Positions 25,613 through 32,483 of a stretch of 33,255 nt of DNA are shown here, in pieces. The position numbers and the translations under genes were made by a program. The notes under the pieces are model-generated. The model was not told where the DNA came from, searched no databases, and saw only the letters and a program-made list of their open reading frames with translations. Numbering within the stretch: position 1 is the first letter of the stretch; every line of letters starts with the position of its first letter. This DNA comes from Frigoribacterium sp. (GTDB lineage Bacteria; Actinomycetota; Actinomycetes; Actinomycetales; Microbacteriaceae), in the NCBI GenBank assembly GCA_025408445.1, contig JANYIZ010000190.1, positions 1 through 33,255 on the forward strand, in the 5' to 3' direction.

Positions 25613-25645
25613 AAATTTATCATATCGTAAATTAATCGTAAATTA
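25611..25645 (-). promoter_or_regulatory. Operator/promoter region of the ArsR-SulP operon
   Basis: The perfect palindrome ATAAATTTAT (25611-25620) is followed by a tandem 11-bp direct repeat, ATCGTAAATTA, at 25624-25634 and 25635-25645. This is the most AT-rich short stretch nearby in a GC-rich genome, placed at the 5' end of the arsR frame. ArsR repressors bind AT-rich imperfect palindromes that overlap the promoter, so autoregulation here is the natural reading. Confidence 0.6.
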
Positions 25646-26380
25646 TGGGCGGTGCCCCTCAGCGGCTGAATCTGTCACTGCCAATGCGCCGCTTCCGATC
25701 GGCGCAAGGCGCAGGCGTGCCGGGCGGGTGAAGCCCGGTGGCAGGACGGGTAGCCAGATCGCTGCGTGCGACGGGAGCAGGTTCCCTGGCTTTGGCGGTG
25801 GAGTCGCGCGCTCCGGCTTCTCTTCGGGGCATCCGGATCCCGTGTCCTTCCTGCCTCGGCCTACGTGGAGCATCGGATGCCAGTGCCTCAGGTCTTTCGC
25901 GCCGTTCGCCGCGGCACCGCGCCGTTGAATGTGTTCGATCTTGACGAGGTCGCGGGCCACTTTGCTGGCTTTGGAGCACTTGCTCGCCGTCGCTCCCGCC
26001 AGCTCGCTCGCCCAGAGCGTGTCGTGCAGCCGCTGCCCGTGGCCGCCGGCGACACCGCTGGCAGCCTGGGGTCGGCCTGTATTGGGGGCCAGCAAGGGAA
26101 CCTTCACGAGCACGTCATCGTGCACCGCTCGGTTCTCTATGATTACTGCTCAACCGAACGCGGATTGGGCGGGCGCCTCCCGGGCCCGTATTCTTTCCGA
26201 CCGTCTTCCGGGGGATCCGCTACCTGCGCATCGCCTTCGACTCGCCGGAGACACGCATTTCCATACTCGGCGACACTTCATTTTTCGGCCTTCAAGCATT
26301 CGGCCGCAGGCTCACGGCACTCGATTCGCCGTGAGGGGCTCGGCTGGTATAGTCGTCAAGTTGGGTTCAACCCGACGCAT
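25646..26380. other. Stretch with weak coding signals only
   Basis: No gene can be named. On the minus strand the frame 25643-26125 (GTG start, 160 residues) has GC-rich third positions and includes LWASELAGATASKCSKASK and VARDLVKIEHIQRRG, but no known motif, and it would end inside the ArsR operator. On the plus strand a short frame ending at TGA 26332-26334 encodes GIRYLRIAFDSPETRISIL followed by GDTSFFGLQAFGRRLTALDS; it looks coding but lacks a start, being closed upstream by TGA at about 26139. Both may be relics. Confidence 0.25.
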
Positions 26381-26456
26381 GCGCCCGTAGCTCAGCGGAT
26401 AGAGCAATTGACTACGGATCAATAGGTCGGGGGTTCAAATCCCTCCGGGCGCACCA
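26381..26456 (+). tRNA. tRNA-Arg (anticodon ACG)
   Basis: Complete class I tRNA including a genomic CCA (26454-26456). Acceptor GCGCCCG pairs with CGGGCGC; D arm GCTCAGCGGATAGAGC; anticodon stem ATTGA/TCAAT encloses CTACGGA, giving anticodon ACG (read as ICG after deamination, for CGU/CGC/CGA). The T arm GGGGGTTCAAATCCCTC is canonical. Confidence 0.97.
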
Positions 26457-26461
26457 AAAAT

Positions 26462-26506
26462 AACGGGCCTGACCAGCGTTTCTTTTGAAATGCGGTCGGG
26501 CCTGTT
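26462..26506 (+). terminator. Hairpin terminator after tRNA-Arg
   Basis: AACGGGCCTGACC (26462-26474) pairs with GGTCGGGCCTGTT (26494-26506) over 13 pairs, including two G-U, around a 19-base loop. It starts 5 bases after the tRNA CCA and is followed by GTGCTTTCTG, so the T-tract is poor but the position fits tRNA termination. The following 26507-26738 holds no gene, only a short tandem CTGCCCACA repeat (26514-26522 and 26525-26533). Confidence 0.5.
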
Positions 26507-26738
26507 GTGCTTTCTGCCCACATCCTGCCCACACTTCACAGCGTATTGGGTTGAATTTCGTCCGATATTTGGCGCTTGCCGGATAGGTGAGCCCAGTGTT
26601 TGTCTGGGTTTCGGTTCATCCGGCGGAACTGACCAATTGACCTCTGAGCAGTAGGTCACGGGATAAATCCGATTGGTCACGCCCTCCGCGTAGGAGATTT
26701 CTCGTATGCCCATTGAATCCGGCACCCCTTGGCGCCAG

Positions 26739-28478
26739 TTACACGTTCTGAATCGGGAGCTGCAGGTACGACGCGTGCTCGCCTCCCGTGTGAATCACGT
26801 GCTGGCCAGCATTGGCGCCGACGTACTCGCGGATGCCAGGCATCAACGTTCCGAGGAGATTTGCGGAGCTGATGATGAAGCGCAGCTGCTCCCCGGCATG
26901 GAACGCGAGGCCGATCGGCAACAGTTCGATCTCGACGTTCACGATCTGTTCCGGGGCGAGCTTCTCGACGCGATCGAAAGTGTGGGCGGGCACATCCTCG
27001 GTTGACAGGGCCTCGTCCAGGTTGCGGGCAGACACTCGCAGCCGACCGTCCGAGCCCTTGTACCGCAGGATTGTGGCCCCGTGATCCGTGAGATCGTGCG
27101 CAATGGCGCTCTGGTTGGGGACGGTGAAGGCTTGCAGTGGCGTCCCCCAGGCGTCGAGCTTCTGCACGAGTACGAAGAGGTCCATATCGTCGGACCCACG
27201 CGCTTCAACCCAGAGGTTCGCTTTCGGGTAGCCGACCATCACGGTCTCCTTGTCGAACCGCGTGATGAAGGACACGGCGTTGGGATTCGACGCCACATCG
27301 TAGGCGGTAGACAACTGTGCGCCGGGCACCTCGGTGGCAAGCGTGCGGGTGGGGCCGTCGAGGTAGTACTTCGTGGACGTTACGTCCTTCGGCGGGAAGG
27401 AGTCAGCGGCCAGCCCGACTTGATCGCCGCCCTGCAGATCGAGAACCGAGTACCGCACGCACGGCGTCTCCTCCCAGCCGTTCTCCTCATTTTTGAGGTA
27501 GTGGTCGAAGAATCGGCGCAGGTCCTCGACATTCACTTCGTCGTAGTAGTCGGGCCATTCCTGGCCGTTGTGGATACGCAGCCACTTGCTCTCGGATGCG
27601 ATCCGGCGCCAGGCACGGAAGGTGCCCGCGGTGTGGAGGGTGTTTGAGTAGCTGGCCACGACGTACGCCGGCACGGTGATCTTCTCGAACTCCGGGATCT
27701 TGTTCTCCCACAGTTTATTGATCTGGGGGTAGCGCTCCACCTCGGCGAGGATGTCCTCCTTCTCGTTCTTGCCGAAGAAGCTGCCGTCCTGAAGCTGCTT
27801 GGCGAACCCCGTGTCAGGCATTCCCCCGCGCATCACGAGATCGCGGTACACGTCGCTGACGCCCTCCCACGGGTTGATCGCTGCGAGGTGCGGGGGCTGC
27901 TCAGCGGCGGTGAACCACTGCGACACTGCAAGGTAGGAAGTTCCGCTCATGCCGACCTTGCCGCTGCACCATTCCTGCTCGGCCAGCCATTCGACCACGT
28001 CGTAGCAGTCCCGGCCTTCCTGCCGGTCCCACAACACACTGTTGCCGTCGGAATCGATGACACCGCGGATGTCGGGGTTGCAGATCGCATACCCCTGAGC
28101 GCACCAGTAGGCGGGGTCGGGTGCCTCGAACTTCTCGAGGCCGGAGACCGCTGCGTTGCTCAGGCCGACCAGGCCGAAAACACCCATCACGCTCATCGAG
28201 GTCCCCTGGCCCTTGCCGTACGGGCTCCATGCCACGATGACCGGTACCTTCTTGGTGCCGGCGGGACGGAATACGTCGACGTAGATCGTCACTCCGTCTC
28301 GGAGGGTGACGGCGACATCCTTCTCGAAGACGATGTCGACGGGCAGCGGCAGAAACTGTGGCGCGATCTGGAAGCCGGCCTCAAGAGTTTGGGTTCCCGG
28401 CCCGAATGCCGTCAGCATTCCGGACCGGCCGGGCGGCAGGGGCTGTGATGCGGTGTAGATCTTCAGGCCTTCGCTCAT
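26739..28478 (-). CDS. CocE/NonD-family hydrolase (peptidase S15-like)
   Basis: Alpha/beta-hydrolase of 579 residues of the X-Pro dipeptidyl-peptidase / cocaine-esterase group. The N-terminal domain has KDVAVTLRDGVTIYVDVFRP and VPVIVAWSPYGKGQG, then YAICNPDIRGVIDSDGN, WDRQEGRDCYDVVEWLAEQ and the nucleophile elbow GKVGMSGTSYLAVSQW. The C-terminal jelly-roll (about 380-579) includes YYLDGPTRTLATEVPG and LWVEARGSDDMDLFVLVQKL. No signal peptide is seen, so it is probably cytoplasmic. ATG 28478 is preferred to 28559 because AAGGAG lies 7 bases before it. It is divergent from a TetR gene, which probably controls it. The ester or amide substrate is unknown. Confidence 0.9.
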   Translation of the reverse strand: MSEGLKIYTASQPLPPGRSGMLTAFGPGTQTLEAGFQIAPQFLPLPVDIVFEKDVAVTLRDGVTIYVDVFRPAGTKKVPVIVAWSPYGKGQGTSMSVMGVFGLVGLSNAAVSGLEKFEAPDPAYWCAQGYAICNPDIRGVIDSDGNSVLWDRQEGRDCYDVVEWLAEQEWCSGKVGMSGTSYLAVSQWFTAAEQPPHLAAINPWEGVSDVYRDLVMRGGMPDTGFAKQLQDGSFFGKNEKEDILAEVERYPQINKLWENKIPEFEKITVPAYVVASYSNTLHTAGTFRAWRRIASESKWLRIHNGQEWPDYYDEVNVEDLRRFFDHYLKNEENGWEETPCVRYSVLDLQGGDQVGLAADSFPPKDVTSTKYYLDGPTRTLATEVPGAQLSTAYDVASNPNAVSFITRFDKETVMVGYPKANLWVEARGSDDMDLFVLVQKLDAWGTPLQAFTVPNQSAIAHDLTDHGATILRYKGSDGRLRVSARNLDEALSTEDVPAHTFDRVEKLAPEQIVNVEIELLPIGLAFHAGEQLRFIISSANLLGTLMPGIREYVGANAGQHVIHTGGEHASYLQLPIQNV

Positions 28479-28555
28479 GATGAGCTCCTTCTCTCCGTGG
28501 CTGAGGAGCCAACTCTTGGAACGCAGTGCGATGGTACGCCGATTGCACGTGAAAC

Positions 28556-28569
28556 TCAACGCTTGTTGA
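28556..28569. promoter_or_regulatory. Inverted repeat between the hydrolase and the TetR gene
   Basis: TCAAC-GCTT-GTTGA is a perfect 5-bp inverted repeat in the 119-base divergent intergenic region, 28 bases before the TetR start. TTGATA (28565-28570) and TAGAAT (28586-28591) beside it could be promoter boxes, with a short 15-base spacer. It is a reasonable candidate for the TetR operator. Confidence 0.45.
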
Positions 28570-28597
28570 TATAAGTTCTGCTCGGTAGAATCGACTC

Positions 28598-29221
28598 ATG
28601 GCCAAGGACACAATTTCCCTGTCCGCTCCGAAACGGCCGGGACGACGACCGGGCTCTAACCAGACTCGCCAGCTCATCCTGAATGCTGCCCGCGGCCGCT
28701 TCTCCGAGGACGGTTACGCCGGAACCACCATCCGAGGAATTGCCTCGGACGCCGGAGTCGACTCGTCGCTCGTTATGCAGTTCTTCGGGTCCAAAGAAGA
28801 TCTGTTCGGGGCCGTCATGTTGATCACTCCACACGCGCTGTCCCGCTTCGCTGAAGCCTTCGACGGCCCCGAAGCCGGTGTCGGTGAACGAGTAGCTCGC
28901 GCCTTCCTCGGCATTTGGGAGGGTGATCCTGCGGACTCCGAGCCGCTACTCGCAATGCTGCGCGGCGCCATGGGCAACGAGCAGGCCGCGACTCAACTGC
29001 GCGAGTTCCTTGAGGCTCGAATCACCGAGTTGCCGGCTGCGCGACGCGACGACAAGGGGGAGTCCGCCCTTCGAATCGCACTCGCGTCGTCGATGCTCGT
29101 TGGTGTCACGGTCGGGCGTCGCATCGTGCGTGTTCCCGCTCTCGCCAACGGGAGTGCTGAGGCGCTCATCCATCTGCTCGCACCGGCCCTGCAGTCGATC
29201 CTCGGTGACCCTGATCGGTAA
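28598..29221 (+). CDS. TetR-family transcriptional regulator
   Basis: DNA-binding repressor of 207 residues. After a basic leader (KRPGRRPGSNQTR) the N-terminal three-helix DNA-binding domain reads QLILNAARGRFSEDGYAGTT, IRGIASDAGVDSSLVMQFFG and SKEDLFGAVM. The C-terminal ligand domain (about 75-207) is helical, with RVARAFLGIWE and ASSMLVGVTVGRRIVRV. The divergent orientation to the CocE/NonD hydrolase, with a palindrome between them, suggests it represses that gene and itself in response to a hydrolase-related compound. The inducer is not predictable. Confidence 0.92.
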   Translation: MAKDTISLSAPKRPGRRPGSNQTRQLILNAARGRFSEDGYAGTTIRGIASDAGVDSSLVMQFFGSKEDLFGAVMLITPHALSRFAEAFDGPEAGVGERVARAFLGIWEGDPADSEPLLAMLRGAMGNEQAATQLREFLEARITELPAARRDDKGESALRIALASSMLVGVTVGRRIVRVPALANGSAEALIHLLAPALQSILGDPDR

Positions 29222-29353
29222 CCGTCATTTTGCCGAGCGGGAGCGAACCGGTCGAGAGTCGTAATTCCAGCGACGCTGTGCGGCTACTCGCCGGCCATGA
29301 GCCGCCCATGGTTCTCCGCGGTCGGCCGGGCCCTACTCAAAACCAGATGATGC

Positions 29354-30577
29354 ATGATGAGGGAGATGTTTACTCCCACCCGAACTGCCGGCCTTGAAAC
29401 CCTCGCCCTGTTTGTCCCTCATGCAGGGACGGATTACACGCGAGACCGCAACCATGACACTGGACCCTCCCGTGACAACGTCTCCGGTCTCTCCCCGTAC
29501 CTCCGCCACAGGCTCCTGACCGAGCGGGAAGTGGTCTCGGCTGTGCTCGAGCAGCATCGGTTCGGCGCCTGCGAGAAATTCGTGCAGGAAGTCTTCTGGC
29601 GTACCTACTGGAAGGGGTGGCTGGAGCAGAATCCCGAGGTGTGGCGGCGGTATCGCCGTGACGTGGTAGAAATTGGGCTCGCCGGCGGCACACAGTCCGG
29701 TGACTACCGCGAAGCCATCGCTGGGCGCACCGGCATTGATGCGATGGATGCGTGGGTACACGAGCTTGTGGATACCGGCTACCTGCACAACCACACCCGC
29801 ATGTGGTTTGCGAGCATCTGGATCTTCACGCTCGGCCTGCCCTGGCAACTCGGCGCGGACTTTTTCTACCGCCACCTTCTTGATGGGGATGCCGCCTCCA
29901 ACACGCTTTCCTGGCGGTGGGTTGCCGGGCTCCAGACCGCCGGAAAGACCTATCTGGCGACGGCATCGAACATTTCCCGTTACACCGAGGGCCGGTTCTC
30001 GCCATCGGGACTCGCCACGTCGGCACGAGCGCTCGTCGAGGAGCCACTGCCGTCGCGGGCGCCGATTGCTCCCGCCGAGTCCACCCCATTGGGCGCCCGA
30101 GTGGGGCTGCTGCTGCACGAAGAGGATCTGGACGCGGCAAGCCTGCGCGCCGAGTATTCCTGGTTCGATTCGAACAGCCGACTCGTCGCTATCGCCGGAT
30201 CCGCCGATCCCGACGAGCGCTCGCCCTCCGGCGCCTCGGATGCAGTCCGTCGATTCACGGCATCAGCCCTGGATGACGCCGCCATTCGGGCGTTGGACTC
30301 TCTCGGGCGGCCGGCGAGAGTGCTGCCCGACGCACTTTCCTCTACGGTTCTGCAGTGGGCCGAATCTGAGCGTCTCGATGCGGTGGTTGTGCCTTACGCT
30401 CCGGTTGGCCCGGTGCAGGAACGGATGCTGACGCTCGGAGCCGTTCTTGCCTCCGAGGGAGTGACGCCCACGACCGTCAGGCGGCGCTGGGACACACTCG
30501 CTTGGCCACACGCCGCGCGCGGGTTCTTCCCGTTCCGTGAGCGTATTCCTGAACTGCTGCGTCAGCAGGGCTTGTAA
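29354..30577 (+). CDS. Photolyase/cryptochrome-like FAD protein with unusual domain order
   Basis: Protein of 407 residues. The first 230 match the FAD-binding domain of the photolyase/cryptochrome family: GLSPYLRHRLLTEREVVSAV, KFVQEVFWRTYWKGWLEQNP, GYLHNHTRMWFASIWIFTLG, FFYRHLLDGDAASNTLSWRW and SRYTEGRFSPSG. In classical members an alpha/beta antenna domain comes first; here about 170 residues of a different domain follow the FAD part (GARVGLLLHEEDLDAASL, LSSTVLQWAESERLDAVVV, ERIPELLRQQ) and have an alpha/beta look. ATG 29354, 29357 and 29366 are possible; none has an ideal ribosome site. DNA repair versus light sensing cannot be decided from sequence. It appears monocistronic. Confidence 0.82.
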   Translation: MMREMFTPTRTAGLETLALFVPHAGTDYTRDRNHDTGPSRDNVSGLSPYLRHRLLTEREVVSAVLEQHRFGACEKFVQEVFWRTYWKGWLEQNPEVWRRYRRDVVEIGLAGGTQSGDYREAIAGRTGIDAMDAWVHELVDTGYLHNHTRMWFASIWIFTLGLPWQLGADFFYRHLLDGDAASNTLSWRWVAGLQTAGKTYLATASNISRYTEGRFSPSGLATSARALVEEPLPSRAPIAPAESTPLGARVGLLLHEEDLDAASLRAEYSWFDSNSRLVAIAGSADPDERSPSGASDAVRRFTASALDDAAIRALDSLGRPARVLPDALSSTVLQWAESERLDAVVVPYAPVGPVQERMLTLGAVLASEGVTPTTVRRRWDTLAWPHAARGFFPFRERIPELLRQQGL

Positions 30578-30606
30578 ACCCGGAAAATTTATCTCGGGCG
30601 ACAGGA

Positions 30607-30858
30607 TCAGTCATGTCGTGCTTCGGAGGCAATAAAATAAGCTTCGGCAGACTCGCGCAGTTGCCGACGGGTTAGCAAGAGGCCTGGGTGTGGGCTCCCG
30701 CTCCTCGAGACACTCTGTGGATTGAGCTTCAGCGTCGGGGGTTGATTGTGCAGCCCGAAGAACTCCGGAGCGACCCGTGAGGGCACCGTCCGGAGCGGTC
30801 GGAATGACATCGAATCGCGGGTGTGAGCTCTCGTTGGGTCACTCACGGTGAACGTCAT
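30607..30858 (-). CDS. Possible small protein of unknown function
   Basis: ATG 30858 to TGA 30607 encodes 83 residues with GC-rich third positions: MTFTVSDPTRAHTRDSMSF, then RVAPEFFGLHNQPPTLKLN and HPGLLLTRRQLRESAEAYFI. No known motif and no ribosome site are seen. It fills most of the 358-base gap between the photolyase-like gene and arsC. It may be a relic. Confidence 0.25.
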   Translation of the reverse strand: MTFTVSDPTRAHTRDSMSFRPLRTVPSRVAPEFFGLHNQPPTLKLNPQSVSRSGSPHPGLLLTRRQLRESAEAYFIASEARHD

Positions 30859-30935
30859 CTGGATTCGCGTTCGATCGTCCCGACAACCCAGAGATGACAA
30901 TCTATGCTTGCGACATCGTCAGGGTGAGGAGTCAA

Positions 30936-31346
30936 ATGAGTGAGAAGCACACTGTCCTGTTCGTGTGTATCCATAACGCGGGTCGCTCGCAAATGGCCGC
31001 TGGCTATTTGCAGGAACTCTCTCGAGGCGCCGTCGAGGTGCGCTCCGGTGGGTCCGAGCCGGGGGATCAGATCAACCCGATAGCGATCCAGGCGATGGCC
31101 GAGGAGGGCATCGACATCTCGCAGGCGGTGCCCCAGCTCATGACGACCGAGCGAGTCGAGGACTCAGACGTGGTCATCACGATGGGTTGCGGTGACGTGT
31201 GCCCGATCTTCCCCGGAAAGCGCTATGAGGACTGGGAGCTGACTGACCCGAAGGGCAAGTCGATCGACGAGGTCCGCCTTATCCGCGACGACATCAAGGC
31301 GCGTGTTCAGGCACTCCTGGCCGAACTGCTGCCCGCCACGATCTGA
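30936..31346 (+). CDS. arsC: Arsenate reductase, low-molecular-weight phosphatase type
   Basis: Cytoplasmic enzyme of 136 residues that reduces arsenate to arsenite. The P-loop is CIHNAGRSQ with nucleophile Cys11 and Arg17, the LMW phosphatase fold typical of thioredoxin-coupled ArsC. Cys85 and Cys89 in MGCGDVCPIFPG are well placed to take the disulfide, and EDWELTDPKGKS has the Asp of the DP loop. ATG 30936 has GAGGAG 7 bases ahead; the frame is open upstream only by chance. No arsR or arsenite efflux gene lies in the window. A damaged second copy follows directly. Confidence 0.93.
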   Translation: MSEKHTVLFVCIHNAGRSQMAAGYLQELSRGAVEVRSGGSEPGDQINPIAIQAMAEEGIDISQAVPQLMTTERVEDSDVVITMGCGDVCPIFPGKRYEDWELTDPKGKSIDEVRLIRDDIKARVQALLAELLPATI

Positions 31347-31558
31347 TCGGCCTCGCCGCGACTGACTTCAGCGAACTGCGAGCACTCGGCGGTCACGCCC
31401 ATCTCGCCAGCAAGCCGACCCGTTTCGCGACGGATCGACTGGCTTCGCTTGCGCAATCGAAGGGTTCCATCGACCACTCTGTGCCCGAGGTTCTGTTCGT
31501 GTGTGAGCAGAATACTGGTCGCTCTCAGATGGATGCGGTGCTGACGAACCTGCTCTGA
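31346..31558 (+). pseudogene. Fragment of a second arsenate reductase-like gene
   Basis: Starting in the last base of arsC but in another frame, 70 residues read ATDFSELRALGGHAHLAS, then TDRLASLAQSKGSIDHSV and VPEVLFVCEQNTGRSQMDAV, ending LTNLL and TGA. This matches the longer actinobacterial ArsC-like proteins in which a helical domain precedes the phosphatase loop (VCEQNTGRSQ corresponds to the CX5R loop). Everything after the first helix of the catalytic domain is absent, and there is no start codon at the 5' end. Deletion of the 3' part and loss of the start make it a pseudogene. Confidence 0.6.
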
Positions 31559-31662
31559 GACGGTGCCGCGCAGGTTCGCCGGCCGGTTTGAGCCCAGGTC
31601 CTCACGATCCGGACAGGCTCTCCGTGATTCCGGGCGGATCTTGGAGAAACTTCATAGCCGTC

Positions 31663-31736
31663 TCAACAGCAACCAGAGCCGCCACAGCAACCGGTCTCGC
31701 AACAGGAGCAGGTTCCTAAATGCGGATCGTGGGCAT
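31663..31736 (-). pseudogene. Frameshifted Cys-rich metallothionein-like mini-gene
   Basis: On the minus strand a strong ribosome site (AAGGAGAA, 31741-31748) sits 4 bases before ATG 31736. That frame gives only MPTIRI and then TAG. One frame over, the sequence reads GTCSCCETGCCGGSGCC and ends in TGA at 31663. A single-base change would join them into a peptide of about 23 residues with 8 cysteines, like small metal-binding peptides. Its position beside arsC supports metal or arsenic handling, but the joined reading is reconstruction. The longer open frame upstream from 31872 is unlikely to be the real start. Confidence 0.45.
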
Positions 31737-32098
31737 GGTGTTCTCCTTCTCGGTCAGGCAGAACCTGATTGGAGTGGGAGATTGGCAGGGGGGTCCAGCT
31801 GGATTGCGACAGCGGCGCGCGGCAGTCGGACGAGACATCATCCGGCACGGGGAGAGCTTTGGGCACGCTCACAGCACGACAGTTATTTGATGTCTATCGA
31901 ATATGCATCGTGAAACGCACTGAGGTCGTCACATGATGTCCTGGCGGCACAGTGCCTAATTGTTCTTCCCAGGGAGGGCACATCCGGCGTAAGTTCTGCA
32001 CGCCAGCGACAATGATCTTCGCGCCCGCCTGCGGACCGGACCATCAGCGGGCGACAATTTAGACCGTTGTGTCGAACACCGGGAGATTACAATTCGAT

Positions 32099-32338
32099 TC
32101 AGCTCGTTGCCGCCCTCGCTCCTCGCCACGCAGCGACGGCGGACCACCCCAGGAACAGAAATAAGAGCACGATGCTCGCGGTCGTGGCTCCCGGCGTGAA
32201 CTGGGCTACCCCCGCAGAGATCGCGACAACAACGAAGCCAATGCGGCGGATCTTTCCCGACGCGGCACACTGGGTCACGACGACGACGAGGATTGCGGCA
32301 GCAATGGTGTACGCAGCGAAATTTGCTTCATAAGTCAC
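32099..32338 (-). CDS. Small three-helix membrane protein
   Basis: Protein of 79 residues from GTG 32338 (TTG 32344 also possible). Three hydrophobic segments are visible: NFAAYTIAAAILVVVVTQCA, RIGFVVVAISAGVAQF and TASIVLLFLFLGWSAVAAW, ending in RGARAATS. The pattern resembles small uncharacterised actinobacterial membrane proteins; no function is assigned. The flanking 31873-32098 and 32345-32483 hold nothing I can support. Confidence 0.6.
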   Translation of the reverse strand: MTYEANFAAYTIAAAILVVVVTQCAASGKIRRIGFVVVAISAGVAQFTPGATTASIVLLFLFLGWSAVAAWRGARAATS

Positions 32339-32483
32339 ACTCAAAAATATCGACAGTGCACATCTTCAGCTGACAATCCATAGCCGAATCGACATCGCGT
32401 ACTTCTGCCGGTCGCGCAGCTGTTCAACCGCGATGACTTCCGATTCCGAATCGACAGGCCGCCATAGGCATCCCACCGAGCGC

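Noticed and set aside
25766-26425. 219-codon plus-strand frame ending inside tRNA-Arg
   Set aside because: Ends inside a tRNA and shows no motif; other frames look equally coding-like in parts.
29333-30118. 261-codon minus-strand frame opposite the photolyase-like gene
   Set aside because: Fully antisense to a gene with clear conserved motifs.
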